From an uncultured Collinsella sp. (GTDB taxonomy: Bacteria > Actinomycetota > Coriobacteriia > Coriobacteriales > Coriobacteriaceae): a stretch of DNA of 18,748 bases. Positions 1-6,920 of this stretch are shown here, in pieces. Numbering within the stretch: position 1 is the stretch's first letter; each line of letters begins with the position of its first letter. A model generated the notes under the pieces. The model did not search any database, was not told the origin of the DNA, and was given only the letters and a program-made list of their open reading frames with translations. The stretch is from the NCBI GenBank assembly GCA_902496005.1, contig CABUZI010000027.1, positions 1 to 18,748 of the forward strand, given 5' to 3'. Position numbers and translations under genes: made by a program.

Positions 1-1
1 C

Positions 2-52
2 CTCGGGTGGCTGAGCCCGATGGAGTACCGCAGGAAGCTTGGATACGCCTAG
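2..52 (+). CDS. IS3-family transposase, C-terminal end only (partial)
   Basis: The frame beginning at base 2 reads LGWLSPMEYRRKLGYA followed by TAG. This matches the usual C-terminus of IS3-family (IS150/IS3-like) OrfB transposases, where a 'SP.EYR..LGY' tail follows the DDE integrase core. Only 16 codons are in the window, so the catalytic domain cannot be examined and intactness is unknown. It marks the right end of an insertion sequence next to the toxin-antitoxin pair. The call rests on one short motif. Confidence 0.6.
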   Translation, partial: LGWLSPMEYRRKLGYA

Positions 53-56
53 GCGC

Positions 57-82
57 GGTCCAAGAAATCGTCCGCACCCCCA
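57..82 (+). repeat. Candidate right terminal inverted repeat of the IS3-type element
   Basis: Immediately after the transposase stop comes a segment starting GGTCCAAGAAATC and ending in CCCCCA. IS3-family elements end ...CA shortly after the OrfB stop, often with a 'gtccaag' block. Read on the minus strand it begins TGGGGG, as expected for an IS end. The left end is outside the window, so neither the pairing nor a target duplication can be tested. The exact boundary is a guess. Confidence 0.3.
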
Positions 83-162
83 ATAAGCCTTAATCAGGAA
101 CTATTTCACCGCAACTTAGGAGGGGATGGGGCTGAGGGGCGGGCGATGCCGTTGCCTGTCGG

Positions 163-639
163 TTAGTGACGACCGTGGTGGCGGAGCTTGTCGATGGTGG
201 AGTCGGTGCTTCGGCTGCGGGCTTCGGCGGCGCGGTCGCGGGCTTCGGCTGCGGTTTGGCGCTTGTGGCGGTAATCGATCATGCCTTGGATGATGGGCTT
301 GCCAAAACTCACGACATCATCGTTGTAGATGGCGGTTCGGGCTGCGAGGAGGCAGTCGGTAAAGTCCATATGGGTCTTGCCAAAGAGTTTGACGTCAAGG
401 GCGACAACGGTGGGCTCGTCGACCATGACGTCATCGAGCAGCCTTTTCATGGCCGCAGCAATCTCAACGCGGGGAACCTTATAGACGTCGCGTAGCGTGA
501 CCACGACGCGCGTGATGATTTCGGGGTAGACACGAGCGGTGCGCGTGGCGATGACCTTGGCGGCGCGCGGTGACAGAACTTCGTCGTCGTCAAGCAGGTA
601 GCGCAGGATGACGGTCTCGTCGATGATGGTGCTACTCAT
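163..639 (-). CDS. PIN-domain toxin of a type II toxin-antitoxin system
   Basis: This 158-residue protein has a PIN-domain layout. Near the N-terminus is IIDETVILRYLLDDDE (residues 5-20), matching the 'D-T-N-V-I-L-R-Y-L' strand that carries the first acidic metal ligand. A central HMDFTDCLLAA block (about residues 90-100) resembles the conserved 'DFxDAxLAA' acidic motif. PIN toxins are usually Mg-dependent RNases that cut tRNA, rRNA or mRNA; the target here is unknown. The usual Asn of the first motif is absent. A C-terminal tail of about 30 residues, rich in Arg, Ala and Glu with two AAEAR repeats, exceeds the typical length of about 130. The start overlaps the antitoxin end by 8 bp, indicating translational coupling in an antitoxin-first operon. 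Family is fairly sure; target is not visible. Confidence 0.78.
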   Translation of the reverse strand: MSSTIIDETVILRYLLDDDEVLSPRAAKVIATRTARVYPEIITRVVVTLRDVYKVPRVEIAAAMKRLLDDVMVDEPTVVALDVKLFGKTHMDFTDCLLAARTAIYNDDVVSFGKPIIQGMIDYRHKRQTAAEARDRAAEARSRSTDSTIDKLRHHGRH

Positions 640-955
640 GGATATCTACTTCCTCAGGACCCAAAATCGAATCGTCGCTTTCTGTAGCAAGGTACTCAAT
701 CCAGGCATTGCGCTCCTCGGAGCGGCGATTGGGGTCTCCATATGCTTTGAGCGATCCATAGGCGGCGGTGCCGTCCTTTGATCGCACGGCGACCGGCTGG
801 AAGGGAAGCTTGCGCATCAAAATGCTCTGCGCGACAAAAAGACGGACGGCCTCGGCGAGCGATGTGCCCATGGCGTCGTAGAGATGCTCGGCATGCTGCT
901 TGTCTTCCTCGCGAATGCGCACCTGCAGGATGGCTCGTTTTTGAGTCGATGACAT
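632..955 (-). CDS. RelB/DinJ-family antitoxin
   Basis: This protein of about 107 residues starts MSSTQKRAILQVRIREEDK and continues with an AMGTSLAEAVRLFV segment. That is the ribbon-helix-helix arrangement of RelB/DinJ antitoxins: a beta strand with basic residues, then two helices, the second beginning 'SLAEAVRLF'. The acidic C-terminal half would wrap and neutralise the toxin. It precedes and overlaps the PIN gene. RelB/DinJ antitoxins more often pair with RelE/YafQ toxins; here the partner is a PIN protein. The ATG at 955 is preferred because GGAGG lies 6 nt upstream. A GTG one codon earlier (958) is possible. Members usually repress their own promoter. Confidence 0.8.
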   Translation of the reverse strand: MSSTQKRAILQVRIREEDKQHAEHLYDAMGTSLAEAVRLFVAQSILMRKLPFQPVAVRSKDGTAAYGSLKAYGDPNRRSEERNAWIEYLATESDDSILGPEEVDIHE

Positions 956-992
956 CACTGGCCTCCCTTAATGAGCGTGCAATATGAATGGT

Positions 993-1021
993 CAAATACA
1001 GCATCGGCTAATAATAGCCAA
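993..1021 (-). promoter_or_regulatory. Candidate promoter and operator of the toxin-antitoxin operon
   Basis: On the minus strand TTGGCT (1016-1021) and TATTTG (993-998) are separated by 17 nt, about 38 nt upstream of the antitoxin ATG. A perfect palindrome, GGCTA-ATAA-TAGCC (1006-1019), sits inside the spacer and touches the -35 element. This is a suitable place for an operator bound by the ribbon-helix-helix antitoxin. The -10 match is weak and the assignment is inferred from position and symmetry. Confidence 0.35.
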
Positions 1022-1059
1022 TCTTACAACCATTACTTTATTGCACTAGAGTAATTGAG

Positions 1060-1075
1060 TGTAAACGATATTACA
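1060..1075. promoter_or_regulatory. Candidate Crp/Fnr-type regulator binding site (TGTAA-N6-TTACA)
   Basis: A perfect dyad, TGTAA-ACGATA-TTACA, has the 5-6-5 geometry of Crp/Fnr-superfamily operators (compare TGTGA-N6-TCACA). It lies about 325 nt upstream of the first FHL gene in the divergent region. An anaerobiosis or redox regulator would make sense for FHL, but the regulator and promoter are unknown. The dyad could also occur by chance in AT-rich DNA. Confidence 0.3.
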
Positions 1076-1180
1076 AACGTACTATATCCTTCAGAAATGA
1101 GCGTGAAATCTCTCTCGAACGTACGCATGTAATACACTCACCTTTATAGCTTCTAGAGAATAGTTCCAACCTGCCAAAAC

Positions 1181-1206
1181 CCCTGCAATACACCCGTATT
1201 GCAGGG
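1181..1206. promoter_or_regulatory. 11-bp perfect inverted repeat upstream of the FHL operon
   Basis: CCCTGCAATAC (1181-1191), a 4-nt spacer, then GTATTGCAGGG (1196-1206). The 11-bp arms are perfect and exceed what this AT-rich region would give by chance. On the plus strand no T-run follows, so it is not a normal plus-strand terminator. On the minus strand a short GTTTTGG follows, so a weak minus-strand terminator protecting the toxin-antitoxin operon is possible. An operator for a dimeric regulator of the FHL operon is the other main reading. Confidence 0.55.
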
Positions 1207-1309
1207 CTTATGCTCAAGTTTACCCCCTGAAACTGCGTATATTTAACCTGTATATCGTTGGAGGAATTCTATCGAAGTGTCTGTTTCGCCGCATGCACTC
1301 GATACGCCG

Positions 1310-1360
1310 ATGCCGGACCACGGGCGGTCCGGGGCAACGTCGACAGGGTCTCTCCGGCAT
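1310..1360 (+). promoter_or_regulatory. Structured 5' leader with two mutually exclusive hairpins
   Basis: ATGCCGGA (1310-1317) is perfectly complementary to TCCGGCAT (1353-1360), giving an 8-bp long-range stem. CCGGACC (1313-1319) alternatively pairs with GGTCCGG (1326-1332) across a 6-nt loop. The two structures share bases 1313-1317, so only one can form. The foldback ends 24 nt before the ATG of the first gene and just before its ribosome-binding site (AGGAGGG, 1369-1375). This suggests a cis-regulatory RNA. A molybdenum-cofactor riboswitch would fit the downstream molybdoenzyme, but I could not match the known consensus. Confidence 0.4.
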
Positions 1361-1384
1361 GGGATTCAGGAGGGAGTGAACAAC

Positions 1385-1903
1385 ATGGGCAATAAACGAG
1401 TCGTAGCCGATTCCTCGCGCTGCATTGGGTGTCAAACCTGCATGGCGGCGTGCATCGAGGCGCACGACATCCCCGGCAACATCGCCGCGCCGCGCCTGCG
1501 CGTGACGCGTACGTACGAGATCTCCGCACCGGTGGCTTGCCATCACTGCGAGGATGCCCCGTGCGCCAAGGCCTGCCCCACGGGCGCCTTGTTCTTTGAT
1601 CCAAAGAACCATCGTATCGGCGTCAACGAGGACAACTGCATCGGCTGCAAGAGCTGCGTCATGGCCTGCCCCTTTGGCGCCGTGAGCGTGGCGACCACGC
1701 AGGTCCCCGTCTTGATGGGCGACGTGCGCGTGGGTTCGCAGACCAAGAGCTTCGTGCTCAAGTGCGACCTGTGCGTGGACCGTCCCGGCGGTCCGGCGTG
1801 TGCCGAGGCGTGCCCGACTAAGGGCCTCACCCTGGTAGACGAGGAGCGCCTGGCGGAACTGACTGCCGAGCGTGCCCGCGCCACCATCGAAAACGAGGCG
1901 TAA
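1385..1903 (+). CDS. hydN: HydN/HycB-like four-cluster [4Fe-4S] ferredoxin, FHL electron transfer
   Basis: This 172-residue protein carries four cysteine groups: CIGCQTCMAAC (13-23), CHHCEDAPCAKACP, CIGCKSCVMACP and CDLC...CAEACP. That is the 16-Cys, 4x[4Fe-4S] pattern of the HydN/HycB/HyfA/FdhB electron-transfer subunits. These proteins take electrons from a molybdenum formate dehydrogenase and pass them to a partner, here the hydrogenase arm, in the cytoplasm. In E. coli HydN is needed for full FdhF activity. Position just before fdhF supports a HydN or FdhF-partner role. The ATG at 1385 is chosen because AGGAGGG lies 9 nt upstream; in-frame starts from 1277 would add 36 residues with no ferredoxin similarity. 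HydN versus a second HycB-type subunit cannot be settled by eye. Confidence 0.85.
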   Translation: MGNKRVVADSSRCIGCQTCMAACIEAHDIPGNIAAPRLRVTRTYEISAPVACHHCEDAPCAKACPTGALFFDPKNHRIGVNEDNCIGCKSCVMACPFGAVSVATTQVPVLMGDVRVGSQTKSFVLKCDLCVDRPGGPACAEACPTKGLTLVDEERLAELTAERARATIENEA

Positions 1904-1906
1904 GCG

Positions 1907-1954
1907 CTGGGGCGACAAGCCCAGTGATTGTTAAATTAGTACCGAGCATTCGGT
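1907..1954 (+). other. Two small intercistronic hairpins between hydN and fdhF
   Basis: The 75-nt gap contains CTGGG (1907-1911) paired with CCCAG (1920-1924), and ACCGA (1941-1945) paired with TCGGT (1950-1954) over a 4-nt loop. Neither is followed by a T-run, so termination is unlikely. They may influence mRNA processing or stability between the ferredoxin and fdhF. fdhF has its own strong ribosome-binding site (AGGAAGGAGGG) just downstream. Confidence 0.35.
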
Positions 1955-1978
1955 AGCAGAGAAAGGAAGGAGGGTGTC

Positions 1979-4201
1979 ATGGAGAAGCATAAAGTGATCT
2001 GCCCGTACTGCGGCGCCGGTTGCCAGTTTAACCTCTTGGTCCAAAACGGCCAGGTCGTGGGTACCGAACCGCTCAACGGCATCACCAACCAGAGCGAGCT
2101 GTGCCTTAAGGGCATGAGCGGCTACGACTTCATCAACGACACCAAGATCTTGACTCCTCGCGTACTGCACCCGATGATCCGCCGCACCAAGGGCGCGGAT
2201 CTTGAGCGCGTAAGCTGGGACGAGGCACTGGATTTCACCGCATCTAAGATGCAGGCCATAATTGACGAATATGGTCCTAACGCTGTCATGACCACCGGCT
2301 CTTCGCGAGGCGGCGGCAATGAGGCGAACTACGTCATGCAGAAGTTTACGCGTGCGTGCATCGGCACCCACAGCGTGGACAACTGCGCCCGTACTTGACA
2401 CGGCCCTACTGTCCTCGGTCTGATGGACACGGTTGGTTCAGGTTGCATGTCATGCTCCATCCCCGGTATGGAGGATGCGGGCTGCATTTTCCTCTTCGGC
2501 TACAACCCTGCCGATTCGCACCCCATCGTCGCAAGGCGTATCGTTCGAGCCAAAGAAAAGGGTTGCAAGATCATCGTCGCCGACCCGCGCCATATCGAAA
2601 CCGCGCGTATCGCCGATCTCTACCTTCCGATCAAGAACGGTTGCAATGTTGCGTTCCTCAACGCCTTTGCCAACTGCTTGGTCAACGATGGCCTCTACGA
2701 CAAGGATTTCGTCGCCGAGCACACGAACGGCTTTGACGAGTGGTGGGAGACCATCAAGAACTACACTCCCGAATCCGTACAGGACATCACGGGTGTCGAG
2801 CCCGCGTTGATCCACCAAGCTGCCGAGATGTACGCCACGGCGAAGCCCTCTGCCATCATTGGCTGGGGCATGGGCGTATGCCAGCAGAAGCAGAACCTGA
2901 AGACGGTGCACACCATCGCCTCCATCGCCTGCGTTGCCGGCCAGATCGGCAAACCCAACTCCGGCCTCGCGCCCGTGCGCGGTCAGAACAACGTCCAGGG
3001 CTCCTGCGATATGGGCATGCTGCCCAACCTGTACCCTGGCTACCAGAAAGTCACCGACCCCGCCGCTCGCGCCAAGTTTGCCAAGGCTTGGGGCGTGCCC
3101 GAGGAAAAGCTCCCGCTCGAGGAGGGCTACAAGCTCACCGACCTGGGCCACCTGGTCGACGAGGGCAAGGTGCACTGCTTCTACAACTACGGCGAGGACC
3201 CGGTGCAGACCGAGCCCGATTCGGCCGGCATGCGCAAGACGCTCTCCGAGCTGGATCTGTTCATTTGCCAGGACATCTTTATGACGCAGACGACCATGCT
3301 CGCCGACGTCATCCTGCCTGCCACCTCTTGGGGCGAGCACGAGGGTGTCTTTACCGCATCCGACCGTAGCTTCCAGCACTTTGACGCGGCCGTTCCGCCC
3401 AAGGGCGAGTGCCGTCACGACTGGGAGATCTTCGCGGACCTGTCTACGCGCATGGGCTACCCCATGCACTACGACAACACCGAGCAGATCTGGAACGAGT
3501 GCATTAGTCTGTGCCCCAACTTTGTGGGCGCGACCTACGAGAAGATGGCTCCCGAGGGCGGCTACGCCCAGTGGCCGGTCAAGAGCACCGATGTGAACGA
3601 CCACGGTACGCCCGACATGTTCGCTGGTGGCAAGTTCACCACCAAGGACGGCCGCGCCAACCTGATGGCGCACGACTGGGAGGCGCCCTCCGAGCTTCCC
3701 GACGATGAGTACCCGCTCATCCTGTGCACCGTCCGCGAGGTCGGCCACTACAGCTGCCGCTCGATGACCGGCAACTGCAAGACGCTGGCACTGCTTGCCG
3801 ACGAGCCCGGCTTTGTCCGCATGAATCCCGCGGACGCCGAGGCACGCGGCATCAAGAATGGCGACATCGTCTCGATTCACAGCCGCCGCGGCCAGGTATA
3901 CAGCCGTGCCGACGTGAGCGATCGCATCAACAAGGGCACGGTCTACATGACCTACCAGTGGTGGATCGGCAAGTGCAACGAGCTGACCATCCATAAGGTC
4001 GACCCGGTCTCGCATACGCCCGAGGACAAGTTCTCCGCCTGCCAGGTCGACGCTATCGCCGACCAGGTCTGGGCCGAGGGCGAGGTGGAGCGTCAGTACA
4101 CCGAGCTCAAGCAGGCTCTGGTGGACGCCGCCGCTCCCCAGGACGTTGAGCCCGGCGCCGCCAAGTTCGATGACGAGACGCACGTGAATCAAATCGTGTA
4201 G
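1979..4201 (+). CDS. fdhF: Selenocysteine formate dehydrogenase H, FHL component
   Basis: Oxidises formate to CO2 at a Mo-bis(pyranopterin guanine dinucleotide) centre and feeds electrons through one [4Fe-4S] cluster to the ferredoxin subunits. The reading frame continues through an in-frame TGA at 2396-2398, codon 140, in the context NCART-U-HGPTVLG. This matches E. coli FdhF Sec140-His141, so the gene encodes 740 residues with Sec, not two proteins. Cluster ligands are C8, C11, C15 (CPYCGAGC) and C42, with the conserved Lys44. The active-site Arg lies at residue 334 in PVRGQNNVQG. The C-terminal molybdopterin-dinucleotide domain runs from about residue 570 (LILCTVREVGHYSCRSMTGN, MNPADAEARG, YMTYQWWIGKCNELT). 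Length is close to E. coli FdhF (715). No Tat signal is present, so it is cytoplasmic. The ATG at 1979 follows AGGAGGG. Confidence 0.97.
2396..2432 (+). promoter_or_regulatory. Bacterial SECIS element for UGA-directed selenocysteine in fdhF
   Basis: Directly after the TGA codon (2396-2398), TGTCC (2410-2414) pairs with GGACA (2425-2429). The stem continues as TC/GA (2415-2416 with 2422-2423), leaving apical loop GGTCT (2417-2421) and one unpaired T (2424). The GGUCU loop starts 21 nt from the U of UGA, the same spacing and loop as in the E. coli fdhF SECIS bound by SelB. The bulged U is on the 3' side here rather than the 5' side. The first bases after the codon (CACGGCCC) also match E. coli. 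Confidence 0.88.
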
Positions 4202-4222
4202 TCCCGTTCTCGTTGGCTTTTT

Positions 4223-4265
4223 GGGCCGGGCGTCCCGTACGTTCGGGAGCCCGGCCCGTTATTTT
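4223..4265 (+). terminator. Strong intra-operon terminator-like hairpin between fdhF and hyfA
   Basis: GGGCCGGGC (4223-4231) pairs with GCCCGGCCC (4249-4257), and inside it TCCCG (4233-4237) pairs with CGGGA (4244-4248), with one bulged G and a 6-nt loop. This gives about 14 base pairs, followed by GTTATTTT (4258-4265). The U-tract is interrupted, so termination may be partial. It lies 21 nt after the fdhF stop and ends 15 nt before hyfA. It could lower hydrogenase expression relative to FdhF or stabilise the 3' end of an hydN-fdhF transcript. Confidence 0.75.
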
Positions 4266-4279
4266 GAAAGGAAGTGGGG

Positions 4280-4897
4280 ATGAACCGCTTCATCGACATC
4301 AACCCGGAGAGGTGCATCGGCTGCGGAACATGCCAGTCCGCCTGTGCCGACGCCCACCGGATGCAGGGTCTTCAGGATACGCCGCGCCTGGCGCTCGTGA
4401 AGACCGGCGGTATTTCGGCCGCCCTTGCCTGCCACCATTGCGAGGGTGCCCCCTGCGCCGAGGTCTGCCCGGTGAATGCCATCGAGCACGATGGCGACCG
4501 CATCCACGTCAAGGAGCAGGAGTGCATCGGGTGCAGGTTGTGCGCCATCGCGTGCCCCTTCGGTGCCATCCATCCCGATGGCACGTCTATCGCCGGCGTC
4601 GCAGGCATGTGCGATCCGACGCCTTCGTATCCTAAGTCCCTGAGCAGCCTGCTTACGTGGGCGCCCGGTCAGTACACCTGCGCCGTCAAGTGCGACCTGT
4701 GTGCCTTCGATCCGGACGGTCCCCACTGCGTGGCGGCGTGCCCCACCAAGGCGCTGACCGTCATGGGCGGCGCGGCCGATCGCGAGCTCGACGAGGCCAA
4801 GCGCCTGCGTTCGATCGAAAACGGTCCGGTCGTCGACGTTGCCGCTGTGGCCCAGGGCCTCTCCGAGAAAGCAGAAGGGAGCGTAAACAATGGATAG
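4280..4897 (+). CDS. hyfA: Hydrogenase-4 component A, four-cluster [4Fe-4S] ferredoxin
   Basis: This 205-residue protein begins MNRFIDINPERCIGCGTCQSAC and has four Cys groups: residues 12-22, CHHCEGAPCAEVCPVNAI, CIGCRLCAIACPFGAI and CDLCAFDPDGPHCVAACPTKAL. The length and the motifs after each cluster closely follow E. coli HyfA/HycB. It should bridge FdhF to the HyfH-HyfI-HyfG peripheral arm on the cytoplasmic face. Compared with the upstream HydN-like protein it has an extra loop of about 30 residues between the third and fourth Cys groups, as in HyfA. The ATG at 4280 follows AGGAAG; a GTG two codons earlier is possible. The 3' end overlaps hyfB by 8 bp, indicating translational coupling. 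Confidence 0.92.
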   Translation: MNRFIDINPERCIGCGTCQSACADAHRMQGLQDTPRLALVKTGGISAALACHHCEGAPCAEVCPVNAIEHDGDRIHVKEQECIGCRLCAIACPFGAIHPDGTSIAGVAGMCDPTPSYPKSLSSLLTWAPGQYTCAVKCDLCAFDPDGPHCVAACPTKALTVMGGAADRELDEAKRLRSIENGPVVDVAAVAQGLSEKAEGSVNNG

Positions 4898-6908
4898 CAT
4901 GACGCTGTTTATCGCATCGCTTGCCGTCTCGTGCATCGGTGCGCTCGCCTCGGTTCTGCTGATCAAGGCCGATAACGCCGCCAAGACCGCCGGCTGCCTT
5001 ATCGGCGCCGTCGCCGCGGTGCTTTCGTTTGTGGCCGGTATCCAGGCCGTGCTGGGCGATGTCACGTCGGTCGACACCATCGTGTTCTTCCCGTTTGCCC
5101 ATTTCCAGCTGCTGCTCAACCAGCTGTCCGGCCTGTTCGTGGCGCTCATCTCGGTGCTCGCGTTTGCCGGTTCGATCTACGGTCTCAACTACTTTGATGA
5201 GTACCCGGGCAAAAAGGGCCGCGCCGGCTTCTTCTTTAACACCTTCGTGGCGTCCATGATGCTCGTCATCACCGCCGACAACGTGTTTTGGTTCCTGGTC
5301 GCCTTTGAGCTCATGTCGCTGACCTCGTACTTCCTGGTCGTGATCGAGGAGAACGAGAACTCCATCCATGGCGGTTGGCTCTACTTTGTGATCGCGCACG
5401 TGGGCTTCGTGCTCATCATGGCGAGCTTCCTCACCATGACCAACTTCGCCGGTGGCTCGTTTGCCTTTGCAGATTTCCGCGCTACGCAGTTTAGCCCCGC
5501 GGTCGCATCCGTGTGCTTCGTGCTCGCCTTCTTTGGCTTTGGCGCCAAGGCCGGTATCATCCCGCTGCACGGCTGGCTGCCCAAGGCACATCCCGAGGCG
5601 CCGTCCAACGTGTCGGCCCTCATGTCCGGCGGCATGATCAAGATCGGTATCTTCGGCATCCTCAAGGTGGGTCTCGACCTGCTCTCCGCCTCGGGCGTTC
5701 AGGTCTGGTGGGGTCTTATGGTCATGGTCTTCGGTGCGATCTCGTCGGTCCTCGGCGTGGCCTTCGCCCTGCAGGAGCATGACATCAAGCGCCTGCTGGC
5801 CTATCACTCCGTCGAGAACATCGGCATCATTCTGCTCGGCGTCGGCGCCTCTATGGCCGCCATGGCGCTCGACTCGGTCGGCATCGCCGTCCTGGCTCTG
5901 ATGGCCGCCCTCTACCACACGTTTAACCACGCGATGTTTAAGGGCGAGCTGTTCCTGGGCGCCGGTGCGCTGCTGTACTCCACGGGTACGCGCAATATGG
6001 AGAAGATGGGCGGCCTGTTCCGTCGTATGCCGGCAACGGCCATCTGCTTCCTCGTTGGCGCGCTTGCCATCTCGGCCATCCCGCCCTTCAACGGCTTTGT
6101 GTCCGAGTGGTTTACCTACCAGTCGTTGTTTAACGCCGCCATGCAGGGCGACAAGGCCGTCATGATCGTGGCCGTGTTCGCTGCCGTCGCACTTGCCATT
6201 ACCGGCGCTCTGGCTGTCACGTGCTTCGTCAAGGCCTATGGCGTCTCCTTTGCCTCCGCGCCCCGCTCCGAGGCCGCGGCCAATGCCAAGGAGGTTCCCG
6301 CCCCCATGGTGTTTGCGCAGGGCCTGCTCGCGGCCATCTGCGTCGTGCTGGGCATTGGCGCTCCCGTGATCGCGCCCGTGCTGGTCGATGTCGCCGCGTC
6401 CGTGCTGCATCCGTACGGTGGCGTGTTTGCCGCCGAGGGCATGGAGCTCATGAACCAGTACTCCGGCGCTGACACCTCCACGCCCGCGATCGCTATTGCG
6501 CTCGTGGTGCTCGTCGGCCTTGCCTGCGGTTATCGCAAGCTCAAGACCGTCGGCAAGGTGCAGAAGTCCCAGCCGTGGGCATGCGGCTATGATCCCAACG
6601 AGCATATGCCCGTCGTGGCCACGACCTTTGCCTCCGAGGTGTCCTGGTTTATGCAGCCGCTCTACACGCTGCGTGACCGCTGCACGGCCGTCTGCTGGTC
6701 CATTGCGCACTTCTTCCAGAAGCTTACCGGTGTGGCCGAGGCTGTGGAGCCCGTACCCGACAAGGTTCTCGTCGATGCCCCGCATAAGGGTGTCGAGAAG
6801 CTCGCCGACCTCGCGACTAAGCTTGAGGGCGGCAACTACAGCATCTATATCTGCTACATCGTCGCGGCACTCGTGGTGTTCCTCGTGCTCGCCGTGCAAA
6901 TGGGTTAA
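4890..6908 (+). CDS. hyfB: Hydrogenase-4 component B, antiporter-like membrane subunit
   Basis: A 672-residue multi-pass membrane protein of the NuoL/M/N-Mrp antiporter family, the same length as E. coli HyfB. Residues 105-420 form the proton-conducting core: Glu140 in VAFELMSLTSYF, Lys220 in GFGAKAGIIPLHGWLPKAHP, YHSVENIG near 305-312 and the discontinuous-helix PPFNGFVSEW motif near 400. The C-terminal part (PWACGYDPNEHMPVVATTFASEV and a final transmembrane helix) is the HyfB/HycC-type extension that runs along the membrane arm. It probably anchors the soluble hydrogenase arm and may translocate ions. AGAAGGGAG precedes the ATG, and hyfC follows after 12 nt. Confidence 0.95.
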   Translation: MDSMTLFIASLAVSCIGALASVLLIKADNAAKTAGCLIGAVAAVLSFVAGIQAVLGDVTSVDTIVFFPFAHFQLLLNQLSGLFVALISVLAFAGSIYGLNYFDEYPGKKGRAGFFFNTFVASMMLVITADNVFWFLVAFELMSLTSYFLVVIEENENSIHGGWLYFVIAHVGFVLIMASFLTMTNFAGGSFAFADFRATQFSPAVASVCFVLAFFGFGAKAGIIPLHGWLPKAHPEAPSNVSALMSGGMIKIGIFGILKVGLDLLSASGVQVWWGLMVMVFGAISSVLGVAFALQEHDIKRLLAYHSVENIGIILLGVGASMAAMALDSVGIAVLALMAALYHTFNHAMFKGELFLGAGALLYSTGTRNMEKMGGLFRRMPATAICFLVGALAISAIPPFNGFVSEWFTYQSLFNAAMQGDKAVMIVAVFAAVALAITGALAVTCFVKAYGVSFASAPRSEAAANAKEVPAPMVFAQGLLAAICVVLGIGAPVIAPVLVDVAASVLHPYGGVFAAEGMELMNQYSGADTSTPAIAIALVVLVGLACGYRKLKTVGKVQKSQPWACGYDPNEHMPVVATTFASEVSWFMQPLYTLRDRCTAVCWSIAHFFQKLTGVAEAVEPVPDKVLVDAPHKGVEKLADLATKLEGGNYSIYICYIVAALVVFLVLAVQMG

Positions 6909-6920
6909 GGAGGGGAGAGC

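Larger units (their letters stand above)
956..1384 (+). other. Divergent non-coding control region between the toxin-antitoxin pair and the FHL operon
   Basis: About 430 nt without a convincing gene, clearly richer in A+T than the flanks up to about 1260. It must hold the minus-strand toxin-antitoxin promoter and the plus-strand FHL promoter. Visible elements, listed separately, are the palindrome at 1006-1019, the TGTAA-N6-TTACA dyad at 1060-1075, the 11-bp inverted repeat at 1181-1206 and the GC-rich leader foldback at 1310-1360. ATTACT (1032-1037) and AGTAAT (1050-1055) form one more short dyad. No strong sigma-70 pair or clear sigma-54 (GG-N10-GC) promoter was recognised for the FHL operon. 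An open frame from 1277 continues into the ferredoxin gene, but its first 36 codons look non-coding. Confidence 0.6.

Noticed and set aside
166..495. Plus-strand frame of 109 codons overlapping the PIN toxin
   Set aside because: Complementary to the toxin, Gly/Val-rich, with no motif; the minus-strand reading has a clear domain and an overlapping antitoxin.
1277..1384. 36-codon N-terminal extension of the HydN-like ferredoxin
   Set aside because: Composition is non-coding-like, it spans the leader foldback, and a good ribosome-binding site precedes ATG 1385, where family similarity begins.
1240..1384. Definite molybdenum-cofactor riboswitch
   Set aside because: The location and downstream gene fit, but I could not align the leader to the known consensus; it is kept only as a candidate structured leader.
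2396..2398. TGA in fdhF as a nonsense mutation
   Set aside because: Position 140, the flanking residues and the SECIS hairpin all match the selenocysteine site of FdhF.
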